A DNA stretch of 64,000 bases from Natronoflexus pectinivorans (GCF_004345615.1 NZ_SLWK01000009.1:116666-180665); one strand, 5' to 3'; counted from the first letter of the stretch, positions 1 through 10,175 are shown. Numbers and translations are program-made. Notes: generated from the letters alone by a model not told the origin.

Positions 1-78
1 GACCAATCTCCCGAATGCATCGAAACTAAATATCTTAAAAGTCCATAACATTATACCTCTAAACAAGCGCTTAATATT

Positions 79-762
79 CTATAGACGGTATCCAAGTGAC
101 ATTCCGAAACCAGTATTTTTAAGTGTCGATTGGTCATCACCGGTAATTCGGTTATCTTCCGGACTGATATTCAGCAAACCCAGTTGAGTGTTCAGTTGCA
201 AAAATAATCCTGACTGCAGCTCGTAACCAAAAAAGAGGTTTGCCCCTGCATCAAATGGTTTTACATAAACAGTAGTTAATGGGTCATCGGCGTTCACCTT
301 GTTTTTAAATTCAATATCTGCATCAAATGATGCAGGACCACCTTCGTACGTGGCTTTACCCCCAACTCCATAAGCTACGTAAGGCCCAAATCCAAGGAAA
401 AAATAACCATTTCCAACCATCGCTTTATAAACAAGGTTCAACGGCAGTTCGATGTACGACAGCTTGTATGTGGATGAAATAACACCCTCAGAGTTCTTTG
501 CACCTTTTGTACTGAATATTAATCCCGGCTGAAAATAAAACTCAGGAGCAAGGGGCATTTGAGCATTCAGTCCTGCATGAAAACCAATAAGCATATCATT
601 TTCGAGCGAACTACCGCCTATATCCTTACCGTTCAGATTCTGAAAGTTAATACCCCCGAGAATTCCTATGGATGTTCTTGACTCTGCAGCCTGCTGGGAA
701 ATTGCTGCAATTGGTACTAAAAGTGATAATAGTATAATTAAAGAAAAAAGTTTTGTATTCAT
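79..762 (-). CDS. PorT-type outer-membrane beta-barrel protein
   Basis: The 227-residue product has a clear Sec signal peptide (residues 1-22, cleavage expected near AIS/QQ). What follows is alternating polar and aromatic strands typical of the small eight-stranded OMP_b-brl_2/PorT family of Bacteroidota: an early GILGGINF strand, a GLIFSTKG strand, a YIELPLNLVYK strand and a C-terminal GMSLGYRL strand. It probably sits in the outer membrane; the substrate or partner is unknown, and such proteins are often annotated only as porin family. It is transcribed in the same direction as the OmpA lipoprotein gene upstream (91 bp gap). Function beyond barrel topology cannot be read from the sequence. 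Confidence 0.82.
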   Translation of the reverse strand: MNTKLFSLIILLSLLVPIAAISQQAAESRTSIGILGGINFQNLNGKDIGGSSLENDMLIGFHAGLNAQMPLAPEFYFQPGLIFSTKGAKNSEGVISSTYKLSYIELPLNLVYKAMVGNGYFFLGFGPYVAYGVGGKATYEGGPASFDADIEFKNKVNADDPLTTVYVKPFDAGANLFFGYELQSGLFLQLNTQLGLLNISPEDNRITGDDQSTLKNTGFGMSLGYRL

Positions 763-853
763 TGTGTATAAATTAAATCTGATGAAATTATTGATGAAAC
801 ACGTAAGGTTTTTAATTTAACTTATTGTCATCCATAAAAATGTCAACAACAAA

Positions 854-1525
854 TTAATTCGATGCTTGTTTTTCAGCTTCGGCTTTCATTTTTTCATTAG
901 CCGTAATCAAAAATTCAACCCGACGATTTTGCGTACGACCTGCTGCTGATTCATTTTCATATTTGGGTGCTAACTCTCCAAATCCTTTTATGTTTAAACG
1001 ACTATAGGCGATTCCTTTTCCCGATAGGTAACTGGAAACGGTTCTGGCTCTTTGTTCTGATAAGGTTTGGTTATATGACTCACTTCCGCTACTATCCGTA
1101 TGACCCTGAACTTCAATGTCGGTATCGGGATAGTTATTTAATATTACAACCAGGTTATCCAGATTCCTTTTAGCGTCATTCGACAGGTTTGATTCATCAA
1201 AACCAAATAAAATATTGCTGCTGAATTCCACAACAATACCTTCACCTACCCGCTCAACTTTTGCATCGGGAACCGTCTTCGCAATCTCTTCAGCCTGTTT
1301 GTCCATTTGTCGGCCAATGACCGCACCTGTAGCACCACCAGCGGCTGCGCCAATAATTGCACCAAGCGCTGTATTCCCTGATGCTCTGCCTATTACCGCT
1401 CCTGCTGTTCCACCAGCTGCAGTTCCAACTGCCGCTCCCTTCTGTGTTCTATTCCACGAAGAACAGCCTCCAAAGATGAAAACTGCACTTAAAATAACGA
1501 GGAAACTCATTCTAAACTTGTTCAT
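854..1525 (-). CDS. OmpA-family lipoprotein with glycine-zipper segment
   Basis: A lipobox precedes Cys21 (IFGGC), so the protein should be lipidated. Residues about 30-70 are a Gly/Ala-rich glycine-zipper segment with repeated GAAxG and GAVIGR patterns. Residues about 95-208 form an OmpA-like peptidoglycan-binding domain, recognisable from GHTDSSG, the following N-x-x-LSEQRA, and the closing NRRVEF. This is the YiaD/Pal-type architecture: an outer-membrane lipoprotein anchored to peptidoglycan, contributing to envelope integrity. The last ten residues are a charged tail. It may be co-transcribed with the downstream barrel gene. Confidence 0.9.
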   Translation of the reverse strand: MNKFRMSFLVILSAVFIFGGCSSWNRTQKGAAVGTAAGGTAGAVIGRASGNTALGAIIGAAAGGATGAVIGRQMDKQAEEIAKTVPDAKVERVGEGIVVEFSSNILFGFDESNLSNDAKRNLDNLVVILNNYPDTDIEVQGHTDSSGSESYNQTLSEQRARTVSSYLSGKGIAYSRLNIKGFGELAPKYENESAAGRTQNRRVEFLITANEKMKAEAEKQASN

Positions 1526-2050
1526 AATAATCGTATTAATATTGGTTAACTATTTAGAATAAAGTTCGGCTCATTTTAGTTAGTAAATGTTACACATTTA
1601 CTCATTACTGTTACATCATTCACACATTTGCAACTACTAACAAGGTTCATAGTCATTCATTAAAGTTTTTCAGGGATAAGAATTCATTATCTAAATAAGA
1701 TTAGATGATAAATAGTAAAAAGACAAATCACAATAACCGTTGATTTATTAAGTAGTAGAAAATACATTTCAGGATTGAATAAAATAAAAAGTGGGAATAT
1801 TGTAAAAAATTATAGTAATCATATAACACAAATACTTATCAGGCTTCATAAATTCAACATTTAAACAATAAAAGGAAAGAGTGCTTGTTCGAAATATATT
1901 AATTAGAGCATATTTGTTAATTATTAATGCGAAATTTGGTACCTTATGTTGTAATAAATTGCTAAAAGAGTGATTGACTGATATTATTATGGATAGGTGA
2001 GAAGGCGAGCTTAAAGTAATAATGAAATGCTATATATAAAATTCGAATAA
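1526..2050. other. Gene-free divergent intergenic region
   Basis: About 525 AT-rich bases lie between the OmpA-family gene (minus strand) and the CheB-CheR gene (plus strand). It should hold both promoters. I see no convincing reading frame, RNA gene or long inverted repeat. Confidence 0.5.
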
Positions 2051-4963
2051 TTGAGACCAAAAAAGACAAAACAGACTAATAAATCAAAGACTCCTGATAT
2101 ACAATCCGCTAAATTTCCAATAGTAGGAATCGGTGCTTCAGCCGGGGGACTGGAAGCCTTAGAGTTGTTTTTGAAAAATGTTCCTGAAAAAAGTGGAATG
2201 GCTTTTGTCGTTGTTCAACATTTGGATCCCACACAAAAAGGGATGCTTCCGGAACTATTGCAGAGAATTTCTAAAATGCAGGTTTCTCAGGTGCAAGACC
2301 TTACAAAGGTTAAACCCGACTGTGTATATGTAATCCCTCCAAACAAAAGCATCTCCATTTTAAAAGGAGTTCTTCACCTTTTTGAGCCTGTCGAAGCCAG
2401 AGGGCTTCGACTTCCTATTGATTTTTTTCTACGCTCACTGGCCGATGATCAAAATGAATATGCAATTGGAATCATCCTCTCAGGGATGGGTTCAGATGGA
2501 AGCATTGGCATTAAAGCAGTTAAAGAAAAAAATGGAATCGTATTGGTGCAAGATCCTGAAACTGCAAAATTTGACAGCATGCCACGCAATGCTATTTACT
2601 CAGGATTGGTCGATATTATTGCTCCACCTGAAGAACTCCCTTCCGGACTGATAGATTACCTTAAGCACATTCCTGTAACTAAGACGAATTCAAATGTTGA
2701 AGTAAAAGATAAAAGTGCCTTTGAAAAAATAATTATTCTATTGCGAACACATACCGGGAATGATTTTTCTCTCTACAAAAAGAACACGGTATATCGACGA
2801 ATAGAAAGAAGAATGGGCATACATAAAATTGATAGTATTACTGCATACGTTCATTTTATGCAGGAAAACCCGGAGGAAATAAATATCCTTTTCAAAGAAC
2901 TAATGATTGGGGTAACTAATTTCTTCAGAGATTCCGCTGTTTGGGAAAAGCTCAAAGAAAAAGAGATCCCGACACTGATTAAAAACCTAAAACCAAATAC
3001 TCAATTGAGAGCCTGGATTCCCGGGTGTTCAACAGGAGAGGAAGCCTATTCTCTCGCCATCATCTTTAAAGAAATACAGGAAAATCTATACCCGGCCACA
3101 GGGTTGTCATTGCAGATCTTTGCTTCTGATATTGATAACGATGCAATAAATTATGCAAGGAAAGGATTGTTCCCTGAAAATATTTCCTCCGATGTCTCTC
3201 CCAAACGACTGAACCGATTCTTCATTAAAACCGAAGAAGGATATCGTATTAGCTCAGAAATTAGGGAGATGATAGTTTTTGCGCAACATAATATTATAAT
3301 GCATCCACCGTTTACCAATATTGATTTTATTTCGTGTCGGAATCTGTTAATATATTTAGACCCTGAACTGCAGAGAAAACTGCTTGGCTTATTCTACTAC
3401 AGCTTAAACCAGAATGGTATTCTTGTGCTTGGCACCTCTGAAACCCTTGGTTTGCAAAGTCATCTTTTTTCTCTCGTGAATAGCAACCTTAAAATATTTA
3501 AACGTTCCGAAGTGAGTCACAACCCACTTCTTTTGAATTTTCCGTCATCGTTTACCCGACCCAGAATTGGAAGCATTGAAAATAATCCACCCGAAAAACC
3601 TCTTATGAACATTCAAACGCTTGCCGATCAACTGCTCCTGAGCCAGTTTTCTCCAGCAGGGGTATTAGTTAATGAAAATGGTGATATTCTATACATCAGC
3701 GGACGAACCGGGAAATATCTCGAGCCTGCTGTTGGTAAGGCAAATTTGAATATTTTCGCCATGTTACGCCCTGGTTTTCAGAGTGATTTTGCCATTGCGT
3801 TTCGTAATGCGACAACCAAAAAAGAAACAGTGGTGTTACATAATGTTATTATTGGAACCAATGGAGGCTCAATAACTTTAAATGTAACCATTCAGTGGAT
3901 CCATAAGCCGGAACCATTGTATGGTAAACTCATGATTATTTTTACTGAAATTCCGAAATCTACTGATGAAAAACCACTGAAGAAACAAGGAAAAAAAACA
4001 CCATCAACTGCCAGAGAGGCTAAACTTGAAGAGGAGCTGCAGCATACCCGTGAAGAAATGCAAAACATCATGGAAGAGATGCAAACTTCACAAGAAGAGC
4101 TAAAATCCACAAATGAAGAGCTGCAATCTACAAATGAGGAATTGCAATCCACCAATGAAGAACTAATGACCTCCAAAGAAGAGATGCAGAGCCTCAATGA
4201 AGAACTTCAAACGGTAAATGCAGAATTAATGGCCAAAGTGGATGATTATTCACGGGTTAACAACGATATGAAAAACCTGTTGAACAGCATCGATATTGCA
4301 ACTCTGTTCCTGGACAAAGAGCTGAATATACGCCGTTATACTAATCAGGCTACAAAAATATTTAAGCTCATTAAAAGCGACATCGGAAGGCCATTTACCG
4401 ATCAGGTTTCACAACTCATATACCCGGAACTGCCAGATGATGCTCTCGAAGTTTTGAGAACACTCATATTCATTGAAAAACAGATTCCAACGAAGGATGG
4501 CAGGTGGTTCTCCATCCGGATAATGCCTTACCGTACTTTCGACGATCGAATTGACGGGTTAGTTATAACTTTTATAGATATAACCGAAATGAAACTGGTA
4601 GAAGATAAACTGCTAAAAATAAACCAGGAAAATCGGCTCCTAATTGATTCTTCTTCGAAGGCTATACTAAAAATTTCAGCCAGCTGGAAAATTTTGGAGT
4701 TTAACTCGGCAGCCGAATCATTTTTTGGGAAAAAGCGCGAAGATGTTACAGGATTAAATTTCATTGAGTTATTTATACCTGAGTCGTTCCAGAAACAGGT
4801 TATACAAAAAATGACCCGTCTTATCGCTAAGAAAGGAAACAGTGACTTTAAACTGACAGTCATTTCAGAAGGAAACAAGGAAGTTAATACTACCTGGTCG
4901 GTAAATGTGTTATTTAATTGTCTGGAATTATCTTCTGCAATAATAACAATCACAAAAAAATAA
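2051..4963 (+). CDS. CheB-CheR-PAS signalling protein without kinase or receiver
   Basis: This 970-residue protein fuses several chemotaxis-type modules. Residues 20-205 are a CheB methylesterase domain with Ser30 in GASAGG, His57 in QHLDP and Asp149 in GMGSDG, so the triad is intact. Residues about 220-490 are a CheR methyltransferase, with GVTNFFRD, an SAM-binding GCSTGEEAYSLA motif and SCRNLLIYLD. After a PAS-like stretch, residues 655-725 form a striking coiled coil with repeated STNEELQ heptads. Two PAS domains finish the protein. There is no receiver domain and no histidine kinase. The start is TTG, because an in-frame TAA lies immediately upstream and the next Met falls inside the CheB domain. 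Homologues usually act as non-chemotactic sensory modules; the target is unknown. Confidence 0.9.
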   Translation: MRPKKTKQTNKSKTPDIQSAKFPIVGIGASAGGLEALELFLKNVPEKSGMAFVVVQHLDPTQKGMLPELLQRISKMQVSQVQDLTKVKPDCVYVIPPNKSISILKGVLHLFEPVEARGLRLPIDFFLRSLADDQNEYAIGIILSGMGSDGSIGIKAVKEKNGIVLVQDPETAKFDSMPRNAIYSGLVDIIAPPEELPSGLIDYLKHIPVTKTNSNVEVKDKSAFEKIIILLRTHTGNDFSLYKKNTVYRRIERRMGIHKIDSITAYVHFMQENPEEINILFKELMIGVTNFFRDSAVWEKLKEKEIPTLIKNLKPNTQLRAWIPGCSTGEEAYSLAIIFKEIQENLYPATGLSLQIFASDIDNDAINYARKGLFPENISSDVSPKRLNRFFIKTEEGYRISSEIREMIVFAQHNIIMHPPFTNIDFISCRNLLIYLDPELQRKLLGLFYYSLNQNGILVLGTSETLGLQSHLFSLVNSNLKIFKRSEVSHNPLLLNFPSSFTRPRIGSIENNPPEKPLMNIQTLADQLLLSQFSPAGVLVNENGDILYISGRTGKYLEPAVGKANLNIFAMLRPGFQSDFAIAFRNATTKKETVVLHNVIIGTNGGSITLNVTIQWIHKPEPLYGKLMIIFTEIPKSTDEKPLKKQGKKTPSTAREAKLEEELQHTREEMQNIMEEMQTSQEELKSTNEELQSTNEELQSTNEELMTSKEEMQSLNEELQTVNAELMAKVDDYSRVNNDMKNLLNSIDIATLFLDKELNIRRYTNQATKIFKLIKSDIGRPFTDQVSQLIYPELPDDALEVLRTLIFIEKQIPTKDGRWFSIRIMPYRTFDDRIDGLVITFIDITEMKLVEDKLLKINQENRLLIDSSSKAILKISASWKILEFNSAAESFFGKKREDVTGLNFIELFIPESFQKQVIQKMTRLIAKKGNSDFKLTVISEGNKEVNTTWSVNVLFNCLELSSAIITITKK

Positions 4964-4969
4964 AATGGT

Positions 4970-5524
4970 ATGATAAATGAAGAGATGGACTTTACTGATG
5001 TCCAAAAGCTGCGAGAAAAGGCTGAGAAAAAGCTGAACAAGTTACGTAAAAGCGAGGACGGTGAACTTAACAAAATTGATGTAAATAAACTTTTGCATGA
5101 ATTGCAAGTACACCAAATTGAATTGGAAATGCAAAATGAAGAATTGCAACTGGCATATAAAACAGCAGAAAAAGCCTTGAAAAAATATACCATGTTGTTT
5201 GACTTCTCTCCTATGGGTTATTTTTATCTTGACCCGGATGGGTCAATCTGCGATTTAAATTTTACTGGTGCCAACATGCTTGAAGAACGTCGTTTCAGCC
5301 TGATTAACAGCAATTTTAAGCTTTTCATACTAGATGAATCAAAACCAGCATTTAATGACTTTTTCAGAAAAACATATACCAGCAATGTTAAAGAATCGTG
5401 CAAGGTGTGGCTTGGATATGACAATAAGACACTATGTCATGTTTATATGGAAGGTCTGGTAATAGAAAATGAACAAAAATGCTTTTTATCGGTCGTTGAT
5501 ATTTCGAAGTTTTCGAATACGTAA
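4970..5524 (+). CDS. PAS-domain protein with N-terminal coiled coil
   Basis: The gene begins six bases after the CheB-CheR-PAS stop codon and is almost certainly co-transcribed. The 184-residue product has a charged coiled coil (residues 10-65, with the VHQIELEMQNEEL pattern seen ahead of PAS domains in many Bacteroidota sensors) and one PAS domain (about 70-180, MLFDFSPMGYFYLDPDG to CFLSVVDIS). There is no output domain. The protein probably pairs through its coiled coil or PAS with the upstream protein. The ligand is not evident. Confidence 0.82.
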   Translation: MINEEMDFTDVQKLREKAEKKLNKLRKSEDGELNKIDVNKLLHELQVHQIELEMQNEELQLAYKTAEKALKKYTMLFDFSPMGYFYLDPDGSICDLNFTGANMLEERRFSLINSNFKLFILDESKPAFNDFFRKTYTSNVKESCKVWLGYDNKTLCHVYMEGLVIENEQKCFLSVVDISKFSNT

Positions 5525-5570
5525 TCAAAAATGAATGAACTACAGGCTAGGGATGCTTCAATTAACATTT

Positions 5571-6131
5571 TTACAAATTTTCAAGTGTATTGCGTTTTAC
5601 ATTTTTTAGTATTTTGAAGTGGGACGGTGTTAAACCTGTAATTTTTTTAAACTGGTTTGACAGATGTGCAACGCTGCTATAATGCATTTTATAGGCTATT
5701 TCTGATAGGGTTAATTCATCATACATCAGCAATTCCTTTACTCTTTCTGTTCTGTGTTTCAGGTAAAATTTTTCAATTGTAGTCCCTTTTTCTTCGGTAA
5801 AGAGATTGGCCATGTAGGTGTAATCGTAACTTAATTTTTCACTCAAAAAGTCTGAGAGGTTTACTTTAATTTGCTCATCAGTGTAATGCACCAATTCAAT
5901 AATCGCATTGGATATTTTCTCTACAAGAATTCTTTTCCTGCTGCTCATCAATTCAAGTCCCGCCCTTTTCAATGAGATGTCTAACTTCTTCAAAATTTCT
6001 TCTGATACCGTTCCTATAATATTTGCCTCACCAATTTTTACATCAGAATATGCCAGTCCATGTTTTTCAAGTTCATCCTTAACTAACATCTGGCAACGAA
6101 TACAGACCATATTTTTGATGTAAATTTTCAT
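5571..6131 (-). CDS. AraC-family regulator with HMA-like CxxC N-terminus
   Basis: Residues 1-75 resemble a small ferredoxin-like metal-binding (HMA) domain: MKIYIKNMVCIRC places Cys10 and Cys13 in a CxxC on the first loop. Residues about 90-180 are an AraC-type double helix-turn-helix (RTERVKELLMYDELTLSEIAYKM, then FKKITGLTPSHFK). At 186 residues it is much shorter than usual AraC proteins because the sugar-binding cupin is absent. The likely role is metal- or thiol-responsive transcription control. Its target is unclear, since no metal efflux gene adjoins it. The gene converges on the PAS gene. Confidence 0.85.
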   Translation of the reverse strand: MKIYIKNMVCIRCQMLVKDELEKHGLAYSDVKIGEANIIGTVSEEILKKLDISLKRAGLELMSSRKRILVEKISNAIIELVHYTDEQIKVNLSDFLSEKLSYDYTYMANLFTEEKGTTIEKFYLKHRTERVKELLMYDELTLSEIAYKMHYSSVAHLSNQFKKITGLTPSHFKILKNVKRNTLENL

Positions 6132-7041
6132 TTAAAAATATTATATTAAAGTTATTGGTTTCAGTTGTCGAAAGATGAATCGCAGCAAAGCTTTTAACGG
6201 AACTCGCATAAATCACTAATATAGGGGTTCATCTTCCCTTTGTTAATTGATGTGTGATAAAACAAGATTTTGGTGGCAACTAAAAAATTCCTCGTTCATA
6301 CATGAAAAACAGATGTTGAAAATTTTTCAATGCCGAATATTAAATATTTTCCTTTAGGGAAAACAATGATTCACCAAACAGTTAAGTTGAGATAAAGATA
6401 ATCTGAAGTTATAAAAAACAATTCCTTCCGGGAAGTCTAAACATTTCGTAAATACAGACAACATGTCATTTCAATATAAATGAAATAGAAATAATCACTC
6501 ATTCTGAATCACCTACGAACAATATAAACATTCTTAGAGATTTACCTACTTTGGTTGCTTTTACAAATAAAACTGCCTTGACTCTCTATTTACTATATGT
6601 TATTCATCATTCCAACAATGTAAGTTAACCCAATCGGAGACCAAATGCAAGTTTATCAATTAAAAACGACATTCATGAAACAAATAATTAACTGGTACTT
6701 AGGACACGAGTTACCAAAATACTTAATAAAAGGAGAAGTCCTTAAATTTGACTACTTTAAAAGAAATTCATGTCAATCCCCCCCGCAGACTGGTTCTAAC
6801 TATTTATGTATTTCATTAAGTACAATTATCAAAAGTTTCGGAGTACAGCCAATTGTTTAAAATTTTATTGTCCTAAACATCTTCAAATCTGGCAATATTT
6901 GCCAAAAAAAACTATTTTTGCCTCATCGTAAAACATGGTATGCAATGCATTACCATAAATATAACCCTTCCTTTTTGAAACCACGCAGACTACCAATTAA
7001 CTTTTTCTGTATTATTTTCAATTCAAACTAACAACTGAACG
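6132..7041. other. Long AT-rich intergenic region
   Basis: About 910 bases separate the AraC-type regulator (minus) from the membrane transporter (plus). A 71-codon open frame at 6645-6860 has no recognisable motif and poor codon character, so I do not call it. No RNA gene or significant repeat was seen. Confidence 0.45.
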
Positions 7042-8580
7042 ATGGAGTATTTTACCGACCAAATGGCCAACGCTCATATTCTGAACCAGTTTTGGCTTAC
7101 CTTTCTATTAGTTATCTCTATGGTTCTGGTATCCAGAACCTTCGTAGCAGGAACACGCTACTCCCCCATCCTAATTATTGTAGTATTTGGATTAATAATG
7201 GGCTACGTAATGGTGAGTACAGGCATGGGAACCCCAGGGCTAAGAGAATTCCCCATCATTGATTTTGCCAGCAAAGTGACCATAACAGCTCTAAGTGCAT
7301 CATTCTTTGTAGGTGGGCAGGAAATAAGAAAACTGATTTCAAATCAACCCATCGACAATACTGATATCGTTGAACCATCAACCGATGAGATGTTTCTGGG
7401 AACCAAATTTACACAGTTCATGTTCCTGATTAGGGCATTCTTCATCATGATAGGCGTTGAATCCCTCAAGAGAACAATTATTGGTTACAACAACAATGAA
7501 CCATTGGACAATTTTTACCCATTGTTGGGTTATATTGGTGTTGTAGGTTCCATCATTCTAATTGATTACCGTGCAAAAATCACCAATAAACCGGTTTACA
7601 TTCGAAAGGGAATGATAGAAACCGGATTGATTTTGAGCATCCTGGTGCTTGCCTATTACATTGCAACCTGGATTAAGCCAATCATCGCCTTGCCAGAGAT
7701 TTTCTTTGCCATGATCCTTTCGGTTACTTTTGGTATGCTTTTCTCGCGCTGGAAATTTGGCCCTACCATCCGCTCTCTACTGTTTGCAGGCATTCCGGTA
7801 GTACTGGCAGCCAACTTTATGGTTGGCGGCTCACGAATTGCCGAAGCATTTTCATTAACAGGCATGACGTCGGTTCTTTCATTTGGCTTTTTTGGTCAGT
7901 TGGTTTGGATGTTTGGAGGACTTACGCTTCTAATTATATTAGGTCATGCCAACCACATGAGAAATCTGGCTCCCGGGATGGCCGGTTCATTATCTCACTC
8001 GGGATTAACCGGAGCATGTACGGCCGGGGATTTAGGATACGAAGCACAATTGAGAGCACCCATCATGATAAACATACCTTTTATCGGCCATATTTTCGTA
8101 TTCAGTATTCTGGCAGCGAGTGCTACAGCAGGAAAACTGCTGATTCCTTACACGCTTTTAATTGTTGCCATTGGAATCCTGCTCACATGGCTGGCATTAA
8201 GAACTTTAAAAAAAGCCAATAGCAGAGAGAAACAGGAAATTCGCGGATTGATGATCTTTTCTCTGGGCTGGCAGTTGGTGGCAGTGTTTGGTGGTTTGCT
8301 AATTCTCAATATTGGAGGAATGGGATTAAATGACTCTGTAATGGCCAATGCCTCTGCCATATCGCATTTTGGATTATTCGCAGCTATACAGGGGGGAATG
8401 TTTGGAGAACAGGCTGCCGGAATGATTGCTTTCGTTTTTGCCATGCCATTCCTTGTACACCCACTGGTTTTCGGAATTTTTGGAAAAACGGCTGAAAACA
8501 ATGGTGTGATGCCGGCTAAAATTGTATTTATACTTGCAGCCATTGGTATATTAGGAGTATTATATGCTTTAGTATTTTAA
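7042..8580 (+). CDS. Polytopic inner-membrane protein, probable transporter
   Basis: The 512-residue product is almost entirely hydrophobic, with about 13 predicted membrane segments and one polar loop around residues 105-120. Gly-rich re-entrant-like stretches (SLSHSGLTGACTAGDLG and FGLFAAIQGGMFGEQAAG) suggest a secondary transporter, loosely recalling sodium/glutamate symporters, but I cannot place the family with certainty. The gene lies 15 bp upstream of pepD and is probably in the same operon. That suggests an amino-acid or peptide-related substrate (inference). Confidence 0.75.
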   Translation: MEYFTDQMANAHILNQFWLTFLLVISMVLVSRTFVAGTRYSPILIIVVFGLIMGYVMVSTGMGTPGLREFPIIDFASKVTITALSASFFVGGQEIRKLISNQPIDNTDIVEPSTDEMFLGTKFTQFMFLIRAFFIMIGVESLKRTIIGYNNNEPLDNFYPLLGYIGVVGSIILIDYRAKITNKPVYIRKGMIETGLILSILVLAYYIATWIKPIIALPEIFFAMILSVTFGMLFSRWKFGPTIRSLLFAGIPVVLAANFMVGGSRIAEAFSLTGMTSVLSFGFFGQLVWMFGGLTLLIILGHANHMRNLAPGMAGSLSHSGLTGACTAGDLGYEAQLRAPIMINIPFIGHIFVFSILAASATAGKLLIPYTLLIVAIGILLTWLALRTLKKANSREKQEIRGLMIFSLGWQLVAVFGGLLILNIGGMGLNDSVMANASAISHFGLFAAIQGGMFGEQAAGMIAFVFAMPFLVHPLVFGIFGKTAENNGVMPAKIVFILAAIGILGVLYALVF

Positions 8581-8595
8581 TTAAAAAGAAATTGA

Positions 8596-10047
8596 ATGTA
8601 TCCTTTTGAGAGATTAAATCCTGCAGAAATCTGGACATATTTCTATGAAATATGCCAAATACCCCGACCTTCAAAAAAAGAAGAAAAAATCATTGAATAC
8701 CTCAGTGATTTTGCAAAAAAACACAGGCTAAACCTCAAAAAGGATAACATTGGAAACATGGTGATTTCAAAACCGGGGACACCCGGTTTTGAAAACCATC
8801 CCACCACTGTACTGCAATCGCACATTGATATGGTTTGTGAGAACAACAGTGATACAGAACATAATTTCATGACCGACCCCATCATTCCATACATTGACGG
8901 GGAGTGGATTAAAGCCAAAGGCACCACACTTGGTGCAGATGATGGGATTGGAATGGCTGCTCAACTGGCCATTCTGGCTTCAAAAGAGATTGAACACGGA
9001 CACATTGAATGCCTGTTTACTGTTGATGAAGAGACAGGTCTGACCGGTGCTTTCGAGCTGGAGCCGGACATGTTCACCGGAAAAACTTTGATTAACCTGG
9101 ACTCGGAAGATGAAGGAGAAATATTCATCGGATGCGCCGGAGGCATGAGTAACACCGGATATTTCACTCCTGAATTTGAACCTGCTCCTAAAGATGCTTT
9201 CGCATTTAAAGTAAAAATTTCCGGGTTAAAAGGCGGACACTCGGGAGATGATATTAACAAAGGATTGGGAAATGCCATTAAAATTCTGAATCGATACATT
9301 TATGATGCCACGCGTGAATATGACTTTCAACTGGCTACCATAGAAGGAGGCAATTTGCACAATGCCATAGCCCGTGAAGCCACAGCCACTGGTATCGTGC
9401 CATGGAAATACAAGGAAGAGGTAAGGGTTCTTATAAACTGTTTCATAGCAGATTTACAGGAAGAAATTGGAAAAACTGAACCCCATATAAATTTACATCT
9501 GGAGTCAATCAGTCTTCCGAAAAAAATCTTTACCAAGGATTTTCACAATCGATTGGTAAACACCATCTATGCCATACCGCACGGAGTGATTGCCATGAGC
9601 AGCAACGTCCCGGGGTTGGTTGAAACTTCAACCAATCTGGCATCAATTAAAACAGAAAAACAGCAATTGGTTATTAACACCAGTCAAAGGAGTGCACTCG
9701 ACAGCGGAATAAAAGACATCGCCAACATGGTTAATACCGTATTTAAACTGGGGGGTGCAACAACGAAACAATCGGACGGCTATCCCGGTTGGAATCCCAA
9801 TCCCGATTCTAAAATCCTGAAAACAGCTGTTGAAACTTACAAAATGCTGTTCAAAACGGAGCCCCAGGTGAAGGCCATCCATGCAGGACTGGAATGTGGA
9901 TTGTTTTTGCAAAAGTACCCTGGGTTGGATATGATCTCCATTGGCCCCACCATTAAAAGTGCTCATTCTCCCGACGAAAGGCTCCATATTGAAACGGTTC
10001 AAAAGTTCTGGGATCATTTACTTGCCATACTAAAACATGTAGCATAG
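8596..10047 (+). CDS. pepD: Aminoacyl-histidine dipeptidase (peptidase M20C)
   Basis: The 483-residue cytoplasmic metallopeptidase hydrolyses dipeptides, classically Xaa-His (carnosine-like) substrates, using two zinc ions. The expected M20 ligands are present: His76 and Asp78 in SHIDMV, Asp115/116 in GADDGIG and the catalytic Glu pair in DEETGLTG (144-150). A late GLECGLF segment and a C-terminal SAHSPDERL segment contribute the remaining ligands. Length and motif order match PepD throughout. It follows the membrane protein by 15 bp, so peptide or amino-acid uptake and hydrolysis are probably linked. Confidence 0.95.
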   Translation: MYPFERLNPAEIWTYFYEICQIPRPSKKEEKIIEYLSDFAKKHRLNLKKDNIGNMVISKPGTPGFENHPTTVLQSHIDMVCENNSDTEHNFMTDPIIPYIDGEWIKAKGTTLGADDGIGMAAQLAILASKEIEHGHIECLFTVDEETGLTGAFELEPDMFTGKTLINLDSEDEGEIFIGCAGGMSNTGYFTPEFEPAPKDAFAFKVKISGLKGGHSGDDINKGLGNAIKILNRYIYDATREYDFQLATIEGGNLHNAIAREATATGIVPWKYKEEVRVLINCFIADLQEEIGKTEPHINLHLESISLPKKIFTKDFHNRLVNTIYAIPHGVIAMSSNVPGLVETSTNLASIKTEKQQLVINTSQRSALDSGIKDIANMVNTVFKLGGATTKQSDGYPGWNPNPDSKILKTAVETYKMLFKTEPQVKAIHAGLECGLFLQKYPGLDMISIGPTIKSAHSPDERLHIETVQKFWDHLLAILKHVA

Positions 10048-10052
10048 ACGGT

Positions 10053-10069
10053 TATGACCAACGGTCATA
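10053..10069 (+). terminator. Possible weak terminator after pepD
   Basis: A 7-bp perfect stem (TATGACC / GGTCATA) with a three-base loop follows pepD and is trailed by TTTCTTT. The U-tract is short, so this is tentative. Confidence 0.35.
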
Positions 10070-10175
10070 TTTCTTTGATAAAAATATACATTTTTATGTA
10101 TCCTATGGCTGCTTCTTGCGTATAGTAAATTATATAATAACAAGTTTTTCCCATCATACTTAAAAAAGAAGCAGA

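Noticed and set aside
1215-1562. 115-codon plus-strand frame rich in Pro and Ala
   Set aside because: It mirrors the glycine-zipper part of the OmpA-family gene on the other strand.
3892-4197. 101-codon minus-strand frame rich in Ser and Cys
   Set aside because: It is the complement of the repeated coiled coil of the CheB-CheR protein.
6645-6860. 71-codon plus-strand frame
   Set aside because: No motif, AT-driven composition, no neighbour support.
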